A stretch of DNA of 52,789 nt from Bryobacterales bacterium. GTDB taxonomy: Bacteria; Acidobacteriota; Terriglobia; Bryobacterales; Bryobacteraceae. The stretch is taken from assembly GCA_026129915.1 (NCBI GenBank), contig JAHCHD010000013.1:1-52789 (forward strand). Direction: 5' to 3'. Shown piece after piece: positions 28,605 to 37,986 of this stretch. Each line of letters opens with the position of its first letter. Within the stretch, counting starts at the first letter, position 1. Made by a program: the position numbers and the translations under genes. A model generated the notes under the pieces. That model had not been told where the DNA came from, ran no database searches, and worked only from the letters and a program-made list of their open reading frames with translations.

Positions 28605-29330
28605 TCAAGCCGATCCTGGCTGGACTTGGTCTGCTGGGGGATCGAACAGGGATTCCGGAATTCTTGAGAGCGGATGCCAGTACCGTCCCAGCCGAACTGC
28701 TCGTGCCGAGTGAATCCATCGGAATCCCGCCTTGGCGATTCCGCGTTGAGATGCAATGTTGTCGCCAGTAGTGTAGATCCATCCAAGAGTGCAGCCCCCA
28801 GCCGCACTGCGATTAAGGATGTGTTTCAAAGTATCTGGGTAGAGTCCCAGCCCACGAGCTGCCGCCGCCGTATAGCAGTGGTAAATGCATACTTGCTTCG
28901 CTCGCATCTCGACGCTCTGCGCCGCAGGATGCACGGGATGAAGTCCCTGAAATTGTGCCCAGGAGTAGTGGAGAATCTCGTCGTCGCACCGCAGGTAGTA
29001 GCATTGGTCGCCACGGTGCAGCCGTCTTTCCACCTGGGCCGTCGTCAGCCCCATGATTCGCGCGAATCGTTCTACTTGGCTATTTTCCAGAAGTGCCCAA
29101 TCTCCAACAGCAGACGAGGGATCAGAGAGCAGCTCGTCGGTCTCGATGAGGTCTCTGATATAGAAGTGAGTAGTTACCACTTCCAATCCAGCCCGGTCGG
29201 AGAAGGCCCGGACAATTCGACGTAGCAAGATCGTCACTCGGGGAACCCCTGCAAAGAAATCGAACGACAAATCACGGCCAAATGCCTCCCCAAGCACGTC
29301 CGGTGGCAACCTGAGACCGGAAGCGCTCAA
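28605..29330 (-). CDS. GNAT-like N-acetyltransferase family protein
   Basis: A 241-residue protein. The C-terminal half, VCIYHCYTAAAARGLGLYPDTLKHILNRSA, has the CoA-binding strand-loop-helix of GNAT enzymes (A-R-G-L-G-L), followed by LGWIYTTGDNIASQRGIAKAGFR, the N-x-x-S-x-x-x-x-x-K-x-G-F motif near the GNAT end. Substrate unknown; in this setting a sugar-amine acceptor is plausible. It overlaps the deacetylase gene upstream by 59 bp on the same strand, so the start may lie a little further in. The pair probably forms an operon that removes one acyl group and adds another. Confidence 0.7.
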   Translation of the reverse strand: MSASGLRLPPDVLGEAFGRDLSFDFFAGVPRVTILLRRIVRAFSDRAGLEVVTTHFYIRDLIETDELLSDPSSAVGDWALLENSQVERFARIMGLTTAQVERRLHRGDQCYYLRCDDEILHYSWAQFQGLHPVHPAAQSVEMRAKQVCIYHCYTAAAARGLGLYPDTLKHILNRSAAGGCTLGWIYTTGDNIASQRGIAKAGFRWIHSARAVRLGRYWHPLSRIPESLFDPPADQVQPGSA

Positions 29331-30309
29331 TCGACTGATAGCCTACGGCTTCGCGGCGGAGATCCAGAGGGTCGCGGAGCGGGAAGGAGTTCATTCCTCC
29401 GTAGAAGGAAAAAGCTGCCTTAAAGCCCGCCCTCGTCGCGGCATGTTTAGTCGCTTCGGTAAAACTGCTATGCATGCCCACGGGATAGGCTAGGGTGCGG
29501 GGGGCTAATCCGAGTCGCTCCTTGATGAGATTGCTGCAGGTGGCTAGCTCTATCTGTTGTTGGTCCTCCGGCAACTGGCTGAGAATGGGGTGCGTATGGG
29601 TGTGAGCTTCCACGGCCATCCCCGCATCCAGCATCTGTCTCAATTCCAGCCAATTGCAGAAGCTGCGCTCGGCCGAAACTCCGGGCAAAGATGCCTCGCA
29701 TGCCTCGGCCAATTCCGAAAGGAATCGTTCGCCATCTGTCATCGAGGGTTGTTTGTACATGGCGAGCAGTCGGCTGAGTTCTAGGAGAAGTGGATTGCTC
29801 TCGAGATCAATTTTTATCATCGTTGGATAGGCAAGGGGGAAGATTCGTCGTCGGCTGTTCTTCAGCAGAAACGCGATTGCATCCCACCATGGGACACGTC
29901 CCGTACCAATGAATGCTGTGGGTACGAAGAAGACTGCAGGAATACCGATGCTCTTAAGAATAGGGAAGGCGATTTCATAGTTATCCAGGTAGGCGTCGTC
30001 GAAGGTAATCAGCGCGTAGCATGCACGTTTGGCTGGAGGATTCCCTTCCTCCAGCCAACGCAGCACTTCCGAAACCGAAATCACTGTGCAGTGACGACTG
30101 ACGTACTCCATCTGGAGGCGTAGTTCGTTGGCGGTCGCGGAGTAGACCGTGGGGTCGTATGGAGTAGACAAGGGGTCTCCAATACGGTGGTAGTTGAGTG
30201 CCAGCAGGGTTCTCGACGCCGGAAGGCGCTCGATCAGACCGAGCGCGCCGGACCGGGCTATCGACCGTGCCAAACCCTCACGCTTGCCAATCCTTGCAGT
30301 GAATTCCAT
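29272..30309 (-). CDS. Polysaccharide deacetylase (NodB/CE4 family)
   Basis: A 345-residue enzyme from the ATG at 30309. LALNYHRIGDP is the family's N-terminal block. ALITFDDAYLDNY holds motif 1 (catalytic base and metal Asp), VEAHTHTHPILSQL motif 2 (metal-binding His residues) and LAYPVGMHSSF motif 3. These enzymes remove N- or O-acetyl groups from chitin-like or exopolysaccharide chains. No signal peptide is seen, so it may act on a lipid-linked precursor at the inner face, as in capsule-type clusters. A longer frame to 30429 lacks family sequence and is discarded. A GTGGGG site precedes 30309. Confidence 0.88.
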   Translation of the reverse strand: MEFTARIGKREGLARSIARSGALGLIERLPASRTLLALNYHRIGDPLSTPYDPTVYSATANELRLQMEYVSRHCTVISVSEVLRWLEEGNPPAKRACYALITFDDAYLDNYEIAFPILKSIGIPAVFFVPTAFIGTGRVPWWDAIAFLLKNSRRRIFPLAYPTMIKIDLESNPLLLELSRLLAMYKQPSMTDGERFLSELAEACEASLPGVSAERSFCNWLELRQMLDAGMAVEAHTHTHPILSQLPEDQQQIELATCSNLIKERLGLAPRTLAYPVGMHSSFTEATKHAATRAGFKAAFSFYGGMNSFPLRDPLDLRREAVGYQSIERFRSQVATGRAWGGIWP

Positions 30310-30568
30310 TCCCCACCATTCTCCCAATGTAAGAGGGCACTGGCAAGAATGGGGTTGGAAGTACGTTCTCAATCCACCTGGAGTGAGCGCGTGAGAACGT
30401 GGACGCACTGGACGAGCCCAATCCCTCATGAGGAATAACCTTTGGAGTTCGCTCGCACGTAACGGTCCATCGTGCCCTTCCGAGTAAGGGTGATAGCATT
30501 CTAGGTAGCCGCGCCACAGTGATGAAGTACTGACCGCAAGTTAAACTCCACAAGTAGGGTTACTGAAG

Positions 30569-31834
30569 TTGCTAAGATTCGTTGTTTTTGTCGCTTATCA
30601 TTTCCCACCTGAAAGCACCGTAGGGAGTGCTAGGCCGTTCCGGTTGGCAAAGTACCTTGAACGGATTGGATGGCGGTGCCTAACGTGTACCGCGGCTCCG
30701 AAAGAGGAAACGTCAGGACTACATGTTGTCAGCGTGCCAGACCGAACACGTGCCTTGTGGGAGACAAATGATCATCGTCCGAAACGGGCGCTTGGGTGGA
30801 CCTACTACCGAGAACTAGTCCTGCGGCGATTTCTCTACCCGGGAGCCGTCGGCCTCACATGGTGGAGAGAAGCGGTAAATGTGATCTCAAAATATGTTCA
30901 TGACCGCTCAGAGCTGCCAACAATTGTATTGTCAACGTATCCTCCTTTGGTGACGACCTTTGTTGGGCGAGTCCTTGCCAAGCGGTTGGGAATTCCGTGG
31001 GTCCTGGACTTGCGAGACCCCATCGCTCTCCCGGCAGTAGCCAATTCACGGTGGTTTCCTCGCATGGTTCAAATTCACGCGGAGCGATCAGCCTTTCACC
31101 ATGCATCGGCTGTGATAGTGAATACTTCAGCAGCAAGAATCGCTTACTCTCAACGGTACCCAAGACACTGCGATAAGATCTCCGTCATTTGGAACGGGTT
31201 CGATCCAGAAGAGCGAGTATCTGCGATGCCGATTCCACCTCGCCCCTGGAAGGTGTTGAGCCACGTCGGGGGAGTGTACGCTGGCAGAAGCCCTCAGCAG
31301 ATAATTCTTTCTATTGAACGCCTTCGGGGCTCTGGCGACGGTGGGGCCGCCAACGTCCGGGTTGAAATGATCGGCCCTACCTTTGTGGATTCGGATTCGG
31401 TTAGCGTAATGCATCGAGCTACCAGTCAAGGCTGGTTACTGCACCAGACAGAGTTTGTTCCCAAAGTGGAGGCCTTGCGGATCATGGCACAATCAGATCT
31501 TCTATTGCTCCTCCAGAATCAATCTGATGTTCAGGTACCGGCGAAGTTGTATGAGTATATTCAAATAGGTAGGCCAATCCTGGCCTTGTCGCCAACGGGC
31601 TCTGCTGTACATTACCTACTTGAGAACTCTGGAATTCGCTTCGTGAACGTTGATCCACTGGACTCACCTGAGGTTACCGATCGCAAGCTCGCGGAGTTTC
31701 TTTGTCTTGACTCTACTCCGTGTGAGCCGAGCAAGTTCTTCGAAGACCATTTCAATGCCCAAGCTCAAGCGGAACAGCTCTCGCGTATTCTGCAGGCTTG
31801 TGTGGATGGCGCCCCATCCAAATCACTTGGCTAA
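30569..31834 (+). CDS. Family 4 glycosyltransferase
   Basis: A 421-residue GT-B enzyme. The N-terminal [21 protein letters not shown] (H-x-P-P, then G-x-x-R) is the typical opening of GT4 WcaI-like proteins. [13 protein letters not shown] and the C-terminal donor-site block [18 protein letters not shown] (E-x7-P) complete it. It transfers a sugar from a nucleotide donor during surface-polysaccharide assembly in the cytoplasm. The start codon is TTG at 30569. Its last four bases overlap the convergent serine-pathway gene. It is the last gene of the glycan region. Confidence 0.85.
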   Translation: MLRFVVFVAYHFPPESTVGSARPFRLAKYLERIGWRCLTCTAAPKEETSGLHVVSVPDRTRALWETNDHRPKRALGWTYYRELVLRRFLYPGAVGLTWWREAVNVISKYVHDRSELPTIVLSTYPPLVTTFVGRVLAKRLGIPWVLDLRDPIALPAVANSRWFPRMVQIHAERSAFHHASAVIVNTSAARIAYSQRYPRHCDKISVIWNGFDPEERVSAMPIPPRPWKVLSHVGGVYAGRSPQQIILSIERLRGSGDGGAANVRVEMIGPTFVDSDSVSVMHRATSQGWLLHQTEFVPKVEALRIMAQSDLLLLLQNQSDVQVPAKLYEYIQIGRPILALSPTGSAVHYLLENSGIRFVNVDPLDSPEVTDRKLAEFLCLDSTPCEPSKFFEDHFNAQAQAEQLSRILQACVDGAPSKSLG

Positions 31835-33000
31835 CGTCGTGCTGCCTTGGCGCTGGCATACGCCCAATTCAGCCAAGGCAGCAGTGCTGCCACATCGCTT
31901 GGCTCCACGGTGGCGCCGCACCAGATGCGGATGCCTGCGGGGGCGGTGCGATAGCTCGCGATGTCGTGTGCCACCTTCTCCTTGTCGAGCGGCTTCAGCA
32001 TGTCCTTCACAAACGCGAGTTGCGCGTCCTCGGGCTGGGCTAGCAGCCAGGGATCGCTGATCTTCAGGCAGACCGAGGTTGCTGAGCGCGTGTCGGGCCT
32101 AGCTGACAGAAAGTCGATCCAATCGTTCGCGGCAACCCATTGGGCAATGTGCGCCAGGCTCTCCTGTGAGCGGGCAACCGTGGCGGAAAGGCCACCGATG
32201 CTCTCCACCCATTTCAAGGCATCCAGGCAGTCCGCCACAGCCAGCATCGACGGCGTGTTGATGGTTTCCGCCTTGAAGATACCGGCGCTGAACTTGCCCT
32301 TGTTCGTCATCCGGAAAATCTTGGGCAACGGCCAGGACGGGGTGTAGCTTTCCAGGCGTGCCACCGCGCGCGGACTCAGCACCAGCATTCCGTGCGCAGC
32401 CTCGGAGCCCAGCACCTTCTGCCAGCTCCAGGTGACCACGTCCAGCTTGTCCCAGGGAAGTTCGTAGGCGAACACCGCGGAGGTGGCATCGCAGATCGTC
32501 AGTCCTTCGCGGTCAGCGGGAATCCAAGTGCCATCAGGCACGCAAACGCCGGAGGTGGTGCCATTCCAGACGAAAACCACATCGCGGCTGCCATCGTACT
32601 GCGCGAGGTCAGGCAACTCGCCGTAGGGCGATTCAAACACGCGCAGATCGCTAAGCTTCAACTGGCCGGTGGCATCCTTCAGCCAGTCGCTGCTAAACGC
32701 CTCCCAGGCGAAGAGATCCACGCCGCGCTCGCCCAGCAGTGACCACATGGCCATTTCGACGGCCCCGGTGTCACTAGCGGGAACGATGCCCACGTGGTAG
32801 TCAGCCGGAATTCCCAACAGGCTCTTGTGGCGGTCGATCACTTCCTGCAATTGGGCCTTGGCCGGGGCGGCACGATGGGAGCGGCCGGCCATGGAGGCAT
32901 CAAGTGCCGCAAGGCTCCAGCCCGGCCGTTTGGCGCAGGGTCCGGAGGAGAAACAAGGGTTCAAAGGCTTTTGTGTCGGCTTTTCAGGCAAGGTGCTCAT
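31831..33000 (-). CDS. serC: Phosphoserine aminotransferase
   Basis: Converts 3-phosphohydroxypyruvate and glutamate to phosphoserine and 2-oxoglutarate with PLP. The opening [17 protein letters not shown], the [23 protein letters not shown] block with the PLP Lys (SWQKVLG), and [18 protein letters not shown] fit the alphaproteobacterial/methanosarcinal type of the class V enzyme. That type is longer (389 residues) than the E. coli form. It diverges from the hydroxyproline operon across 170 bp and runs tail to tail into the glycosyltransferase. No serA is adjacent. Confidence 0.88.
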   Translation of the reverse strand: MSTLPEKPTQKPLNPCFSSGPCAKRPGWSLAALDASMAGRSHRAAPAKAQLQEVIDRHKSLLGIPADYHVGIVPASDTGAVEMAMWSLLGERGVDLFAWEAFSSDWLKDATGQLKLSDLRVFESPYGELPDLAQYDGSRDVVFVWNGTTSGVCVPDGTWIPADREGLTICDATSAVFAYELPWDKLDVVTWSWQKVLGSEAAHGMLVLSPRAVARLESYTPSWPLPKIFRMTNKGKFSAGIFKAETINTPSMLAVADCLDALKWVESIGGLSATVARSQESLAHIAQWVAANDWIDFLSARPDTRSATSVCLKISDPWLLAQPEDAQLAFVKDMLKPLDKEKVAHDIASYRTAPAGIRIWCGATVEPSDVAALLPWLNWAYASAKAARR

Positions 33001-33170
33001 AAGTACAAAAAGTGCGATCTACAAGGATCTGGCGGGGCATTCACCCTCGCCGATTTATGGTAACAAAGCGAAGCCGAACCCCGTTTGGATGGGGCAGGGA
33101 ACTCACCCGGAGGATGAACCACTACGCCTTCCCCCGCGCGGCGTGGTAGTTTCTAGCGAGGAGATATCCA

Positions 33171-34073
33171 GTGGCGGCAATTGACTGGCAGGGTGTTTAC
33201 CCCGCCCTTACCACGCAGTTCTTTGATGACGAAAAGGTTGATCTTGCCGGAACTGCACGGCATTTGGAACACCTCATCGAGGAAGGGATTCACGGGGTGA
33301 TCGTGCTGGGCACGGTGGGCGAGAATACCGCGCTCGAGTACACAGAGAAACTCGATGTCCTGCGCATGGCCATTGAGACGGCAAAGGGCCGCATTCCGGT
33401 GCTCAGCGGCGTGGCGGAGTGCTCCACGCGCCTCGCGCAGCGCTTTGCGTCCGACGCCGAAGGCCTGCAGCTCGACGGCCTGATGCTGCTGCCTGGCATG
33501 GTCTACAAGTCTGACCCTCGTGAGACCATTGCGCACTTCCGGGCCGTAGCCCGGTCCAGCGGCCTGCCCATCATGTGCTACAACAACCCGGTGTCGTATG
33601 GGGTGGACATCACGCCAGCCATGTTCGCTGAACTTGCCGATGAGCCCACGCTGGTGGCCATCAAGGAATCCTCTGACAATCCCCGTCGCATCACTGACCT
33701 GGTGAACGAACTCGGCGACCGCTACGTGCTGTTCAGCGGCGTGGACGACCTGGTGATGGAGTGCGCCATGCTGGGCGCCGTGGGTTGGGTCTCCGGCCTA
33801 GTGAACGCTTTTCCCCGCGAGAACCGCGTCCTTTGGGAACTGCTCATGGCGGGAAATTACGCGGCGGCCCTGGATCTCTACCGCTGGTACACCCCCTTGC
33901 TTCACCTGGATACGAAACCCAAGCTGGTGCAATACATCAAGCTCTGCATGGCCGAAGTGGGGCTGGGTTCGGAGATGGTGCGCGCGCCCAAGCTGAAGCT
34001 CGAAGGGGCGGAACGCGAAGAGATCCTTGGCATCATCCGGAGGGCGCTGGCCGCACGGCCCAGCCTGACGTAG
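33171..34073 (+). CDS. DapA-family lyase, probable 1-pyrroline-4-hydroxy-2-carboxylate deaminase
   Basis: A 300-residue class I aldolase-like enzyme of the dihydrodipicolinate synthase superfamily. VLGTVGENTALEYTEK is the family substrate loop, CYNNP contains the catalytic Tyr137, and AIKESSDN carries the Schiff-base Lys165. The neighbours (epimerase and three-subunit oxidoreductase) point to the deaminating decarboxylation-free step that makes 2-oxoglutarate semialdehyde from 1-pyrroline-4-hydroxy-2-carboxylate, not lysine synthesis. The start is GTG with AGGAG eight bases upstream. First gene of the operon; 30 bp then the epimerase. Confidence 0.82.
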   Translation: MAAIDWQGVYPALTTQFFDDEKVDLAGTARHLEHLIEEGIHGVIVLGTVGENTALEYTEKLDVLRMAIETAKGRIPVLSGVAECSTRLAQRFASDAEGLQLDGLMLLPGMVYKSDPRETIAHFRAVARSSGLPIMCYNNPVSYGVDITPAMFAELADEPTLVAIKESSDNPRRITDLVNELGDRYVLFSGVDDLVMECAMLGAVGWVSGLVNAFPRENRVLWELLMAGNYAAALDLYRWYTPLLHLDTKPKLVQYIKLCMAEVGLGSEMVRAPKLKLEGAEREEILGIIRRALAARPSLT

Positions 34074-34103
34074 GGGACGAGACGGTGGTGGGAGGCGGCT
34101 CCG

Positions 34104-35087
34104 ATGGAACGTATGCCAGTGCAGGTGATCGATTCGCACACCGGTGGCGAGCCTACCCGTGTGGTGGTCTCCGGCGCTCCGAATTTGGGGGCGGGGTCAC
34201 TGCGCGAACGCCTCCACCGATTTCGCACCCGGCATGATGACTTCCGGCGCGCGGTGGTGAATGAGCCGCGAGGGTCGGATGTGGTGGTGGGAGCGCTGCT
34301 CTGCGAACCCGCCGAACCCGGTTGCGTTGCCGGCGTGATCTTCTTCAACAACGTGGGCTACCTGCACATGTGCGGCCACGGCGCCATCGGCTTGATGGTC
34401 ACCCTCGCCCATCTCGGACACGTTGCCGCGGGAACGCACCGCATTGACACGCCGGTGGGGGTGGTGGAAGCGACGCTGGAGGCAGACAACTTCGTCTCCC
34501 TGGCAAACGTCCCCAGTTATCGTTATGCGAAGGATATTGCGCTCGACGTTCCCGTTTACGGCCCCGTGCGCGGCGACATTGCCTGGGGCGGCAACTGGTT
34601 CTTTCTGGTGAAGGAGCATCACGAGGTGGTTTCTCTAGCCCGCGTCGGGCAGTTAAGCGCGGTATGCCAGGCGATCCGCGACACGCTGGAACGCAATGGG
34701 GTGACTGGCGCCAACGCCCAGGAGATTGACCATATCGAACTGTTCGGCCCGTCGGCTTCCGGCGCGGGCGACAGCCGCAATTTCGTTCTCTGCCCTGGCG
34801 GCGCATATGACCGCTCACCCTGCGGCACCGGCACCAGTGCCAAGCTCGCCTGCCTTGCAGCGGACGGTCTTCTCAGTGAAGGCGAGGTGTGGCGCCAGGA
34901 GAGCATCGTAGGCAGCGTCTTTGAGGGCTCTTACCAGTGGGCTGGGGACCAGATTCTTCCGCGCATCCGCGGACAGGCCTTCGTGAACGCCGAAGCAACA
35001 CTGCTCTTTCACCCATTGGATCCCTTTGCCATGGGCGTCCCTCCAGGCGCCGAGGACTCCGATGGATCCGGAGCCAACACACCGTGA
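34104..35087 (+). CDS. 4-hydroxyproline 2-epimerase (proline racemase family)
   Basis: Converts trans-4-hydroxy-L-proline to cis-4-hydroxy-D-proline, cofactor-free, using two cysteines. [13 protein letters not shown] is the family N-terminus. MCGHGAIG places Cys90 and [10 protein letters not shown] places Cys240. Having both cysteines argues for an epimerase or racemase and against the trans-3-hydroxyproline dehydratase, which has Thr at the second site. The 327-residue length is normal. The stop overlaps the GTG start of the next gene (GTGA at 35084-35087), so translation is coupled. Confidence 0.92.
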   Translation: MERMPVQVIDSHTGGEPTRVVVSGAPNLGAGSLRERLHRFRTRHDDFRRAVVNEPRGSDVVVGALLCEPAEPGCVAGVIFFNNVGYLHMCGHGAIGLMVTLAHLGHVAAGTHRIDTPVGVVEATLEADNFVSLANVPSYRYAKDIALDVPVYGPVRGDIAWGGNWFFLVKEHHEVVSLARVGQLSAVCQAIRDTLERNGVTGANAQEIDHIELFGPSASGAGDSRNFVLCPGGAYDRSPCGTGTSAKLACLAADGLLSEGEVWRQESIVGSVFEGSYQWAGDQILPRIRGQAFVNAEATLLFHPLDPFAMGVPPGAEDSDGSGANTP

Positions 35088-36229
35088 GTCTTCCGGACGC
35101 CATCATCATTGGGGCAGGAATCGTGGGCGCTGCCTGCGCGGAACGCTTGAGTGCCGACGGGCTCCGCGTGCTGGTGCTGGAGGCCGATGTCGCTGGCAGC
35201 GGCGCTACCGCTGCCGGCATGGGACACGTGGTGGTGATGGACGACAACGAAGCCGAGTTCGCGCTCACGCGCTATTCCAGCGATCTGTGGCGTGCGCGTT
35301 CCGCGGAGCTACCCCAGCGAGCCGAATGGGAACCGGTGGGCACGCTTTGGGTAGCCTCCGATGCAGAGGAATTTGAGGGCGCGCGGCGCAAGCTGGCTTT
35401 CTACCGCGAGCGTGGCCTGCAGGCCGAACTGCTGGACGAGCAATCGCTCCATGAGGCTGAACCGCAACTTCGCCCGGGTCTCGCCGGTGGCCTGCTGATT
35501 CCTGAGGATGCCGTCACGTATCCGCCTCCCGTGGCCGCGTGGCTGCTTCGCCAAATGCAGGAGCGCGGCGGGGAACTCCGTCAGAGTGTCCGGGTCCAGG
35601 CAATCGCGGGCGACATGGTTGTGCTTGCGAACGGCAACCAGCTTCAGGCTCCGCTGATTGTGCTTGCAGCCGGAGCCGCGTCCGTCGGGCTGATCCCTGC
35701 ACTGCCGCTACAGCCGCGGAAAGGGCATCTCGCCATCACCGATCGGGTGCCCGGCTTCGTCCGCCACCAGCTGGTGGAGCTGGGCTACCTGAAGAGCGCT
35801 CACGGGTCCTCACTGGAATCCGTCGCATTCAATGTGCAGCCTCGTGCCACCGGGCAATTGCTGATTGGCTCCTCGCGGCAGTACGGCCAGACGAGCGCTG
35901 AGATCAACCACGGCATTCTCTCCCGGATGCTGCAACAAGCCATCGGCTATCTGCCCGGCTTGGCGCATTTGTCGATCCTGCGCACGTGGACGGGCTTCCG
36001 GGCGGCCACGCCGGACAAACTGCCACTCATCGGCCCTGCTCCTGGCCACGAGCACCTGTGGCTAGCCACCGGGCATGAGGGCCTGGGCATCACCACGTCA
36101 CTTGCCACCGGGCAACTGCTTGCAGATTTGGTTGCCGGACGGCCCCCGGCGATCGACGCGGCCCCGTACGCGCCATCCCGGTTTGCGGATTCGTTCCGAG
36201 AGGAGGCGGCGCGTGCGGGAACAGTTTGA
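35084..36229 (+). CDS. D-hydroxyproline dehydrogenase, FAD (DAO-like) subunit
   Basis: A 381-residue DAO/glycine-oxidase-like flavoprotein. [19 protein letters not shown] is the FAD-binding motif, [21 protein letters not shown] the substrate-side loop, and [38 protein letters not shown] the C-terminal FAD contact. With the 2Fe-2S and BFD/FAD subunits that follow, it forms the heterotrimeric type of enzyme known as LhpB-LhpF-LhpE in Pseudomonas, oxidising cis-4-hydroxy-D-proline. The GTG at 35084 overlaps the epimerase stop; a longer frame to 34937 adds only epimerase-overlapping sequence. It overlaps the next gene by 17 bp. Confidence 0.85.
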   Translation: MSLPDAIIIGAGIVGAACAERLSADGLRVLVLEADVAGSGATAAGMGHVVVMDDNEAEFALTRYSSDLWRARSAELPQRAEWEPVGTLWVASDAEEFEGARRKLAFYRERGLQAELLDEQSLHEAEPQLRPGLAGGLLIPEDAVTYPPPVAAWLLRQMQERGGELRQSVRVQAIAGDMVVLANGNQLQAPLIVLAAGAASVGLIPALPLQPRKGHLAITDRVPGFVRHQLVELGYLKSAHGSSLESVAFNVQPRATGQLLIGSSRQYGQTSAEINHGILSRMLQQAIGYLPGLAHLSILRTWTGFRAATPDKLPLIGPAPGHEHLWLATGHEGLGITTSLATGQLLADLVAGRPPAIDAAPYAPSRFADSFREEAARAGTV

Positions 36230-36500
36230 AGTCCGCGTAAACCGGGAAGCGATCACGGTTGATGACACCACCACCGTTGCCGCCGCCATCCTGCGGGCAG
36301 GCGTCGCGGGCTTCCGCCAGTCACCGGACGGACATTGGCGAGGTCCTCTCTGTGGCATGGGCATCTGCGCGGAATGCAGAGCTACCATTGATGGGGTCCC
36401 GGGCCAGTACACGTGCCAGCGCTGGTGCCGCCCCGGCATGCAGATTGTCACCGGGGCGGCGAGTGACGGTGAAGCGCCAGACGAATTGGAGGAACGGTAG
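36213..36500 (+). CDS. D-hydroxyproline dehydrogenase, [2Fe-2S] subunit
   Basis: A 95-residue ferredoxin-like subunit. The cluster ligands are Cys47, Cys52, Cys55 and Cys68 (LCGMGICAEC, then C in QYTCQ), the plant-type C-x4-C-x2-C-x12-C pattern of the LhpF/HcnA-like family. The GTG at 36213 has an AGGAGG site. The gene lies wholly between the two flavin subunits and overlaps the first, so the three are made together. It passes electrons within the complex. Confidence 0.88.
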   Translation: MREQFEVRVNREAITVDDTTTVAAAILRAGVAGFRQSPDGHWRGPLCGMGICAECRATIDGVPGQYTCQRWCRPGMQIVTGAASDGEAPDELEER

Positions 36501-36501
36501 C

Positions 36502-37794
36502 ATGCCTGCGGTCCCGCAACCCGTTCGCGTTCTAGTGGTGGGCGCTGGTCCGGCTGGGATGCAGGCTGCGTTGACGGCTGTAGCATCCGGTGCCGCAGTT
36601 ACTCTGGTGGATGGCAGCCCTTCCCTTGGCGGCCAGATCTGGCGTGGGGAGCAATCGCATTCTCGAGCGGCCGCAGCACTCTTTGAGAGGGTCCGTGGGT
36701 CAGAGGTGAGGCTCCTATTCGGATGCCAGATTGTCGATGCCCCGGAACCTGGCCTGTTGCTTGGCGCGGCGGAAGGGAAAGCGGAGTGGCTGCCCTATGA
36801 CCGGCTGATCCTGGCCACGGGCGCCCGCGAGATCTTTCTCCCATTTCCTGGCTGGACGCTGCCCAATGTTTTCGGTGTCGGCGGAATCCAGGCACTCGCG
36901 AAAGGCGGGCTTCCCCTTGCGGGCAAACGTGTGGTGGTCGCTGGTTCGGGCCCCTTGCTGTGGAGTGTTGCTGCATATCTGCGCGGTCGAGGGGCTGAGA
37001 TTCCGTTGATTGCAGAGCAGACTGACCTTGCCCGGCTTGTGCAGTTTGCGGCCGCATTGCGATTCCTCCCAAGCAAGTTCATGGAAGCAATCGGGATTGC
37101 CCGCACTCTCATTGGCACCGGACTGCGCACGGGCTGCTATCCGGTGCACGCTCACGGGGCTGACCGGCTCACTGCGGTGACCCTCAGAACCTCTGCTCGC
37201 GAGTGGACTGTCGATTGCGACTACCTGGCCTGTGGTTTCGGCTTTGCTCCAAATCTGGAGCTTCCGCTACTGCTCGGCTGCACAGTCCGTGACGGCTTTG
37301 TCGTGGTAGATGAGTGGCAACAGACCTCTGTGCCCGGCATCTTCTGTGTGGGTGAGCCCACCGGCATTGGCGGCGCAGAAAAGTCGCTCGCCGAAGGCGC
37401 CATTGCGGGGATTGCCGCTACCTGCGATGTCAAGGATCGGGCGCTGAAAGGGAGTACGGCTTCCCTGTTTGCTGAACGGCTTCGCTGCCGCCGTTTCGCG
37501 GACGCGCTCCGCCGCGGGTTTGCCCTGCGCGAAGAGCTTCGCACCCTTCCTGCCTCCGACACCATTCTCTGCCGATGTGAAGATGTGACTATCGGAAGGC
37601 TCATCGGACACCCATCCTGGCGATCGGCAAAGCTGCACGAACGCCTCGGCATGGGTCACTGCCAGGGGAGGGTTTGCGGAGCCGCCGCCGAATTCCTGTT
37701 GGGCTGGCCAATGGAATCCGTTAGGCCCCCGCTTTTCCCTGTCCATGTCGATACCTTGGCAAGCGTCGTCCCCTCGCGGGAGCACGACGGTTGA
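36502..37794 (+). CDS. D-hydroxyproline dehydrogenase, FAD/NAD subunit with BFD-like cluster
   Basis: A 430-residue pyridine-nucleotide-disulfide-type flavoprotein. VRVLVVGAGPAGMQAAL is the FAD motif, KRVVVAGSGPLLWSVAAYL the second Rossmann motif, and SVPGIFCVGEPTGIGG the FAD contact. The tail carries a BFD-like [2Fe-2S] domain: CRCEDVTIGRL and GHCQGRVCG (C-x-C and C-x4-C). This matches the alpha subunit (LhpE-like) of the dehydrogenase. The ATG at 36502 has GGAGGAACG upstream and starts 1 bp after the previous stop. It is the last gene of the operon. Confidence 0.85.
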   Translation: MPAVPQPVRVLVVGAGPAGMQAALTAVASGAAVTLVDGSPSLGGQIWRGEQSHSRAAAALFERVRGSEVRLLFGCQIVDAPEPGLLLGAAEGKAEWLPYDRLILATGAREIFLPFPGWTLPNVFGVGGIQALAKGGLPLAGKRVVVAGSGPLLWSVAAYLRGRGAEIPLIAEQTDLARLVQFAAALRFLPSKFMEAIGIARTLIGTGLRTGCYPVHAHGADRLTAVTLRTSAREWTVDCDYLACGFGFAPNLELPLLLGCTVRDGFVVVDEWQQTSVPGIFCVGEPTGIGGAEKSLAEGAIAGIAATCDVKDRALKGSTASLFAERLRCRRFADALRRGFALREELRTLPASDTILCRCEDVTIGRLIGHPSWRSAKLHERLGMGHCQGRVCGAAAEFLLGWPMESVRPPLFPVHVDTLASVVPSREHDG

Positions 37795-37799
37795 ACGGT

Positions 37800-37982
37800 T
37801 GGCGCGCGGTGGTGTGGCGTCGGTCCGCGGATGGTGGCGTTCCCCGTAGTCCCCATTGGCCTGGAAAATTGCGCCCTAGGGGCGATCACGACCTTCAAGT
37901 TTCCGCCAACCACATTGGCCAGTTCACTCATCACGCCAAGCACATCTTCGTCGAAGTGTGCCGGAGCCTCGCTGCCTAGCAA
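37800..37982 (-). pseudogene. CheX-like phosphatase fragment
   Basis: On the minus strand the frame reads HFDEDVLGVMSELANVVGG and then NLKVVI. That resembles the core of CheX-type chemotaxis phosphatases: a conserved E-x-x-N (here ELAN) in a helix followed by GGNLK. About 40 residues are recognisable; the beginning and end of a 150-residue protein are missing. It lies between the convergent ends of the hydroxyproline operon and the Gfo/Idh gene. An intact CheX-like gene sits at 50934. Confidence 0.45.
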
Positions 37983-37986
37983 TCGC

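Noticed and set aside
34937..35083. Longer start for the DAO-like dehydrogenase subunit
   Set aside because: The extra 49 codons are the epimerase gene read in another frame; the FAD motif and the GTGA overlap fix the start at 35084.
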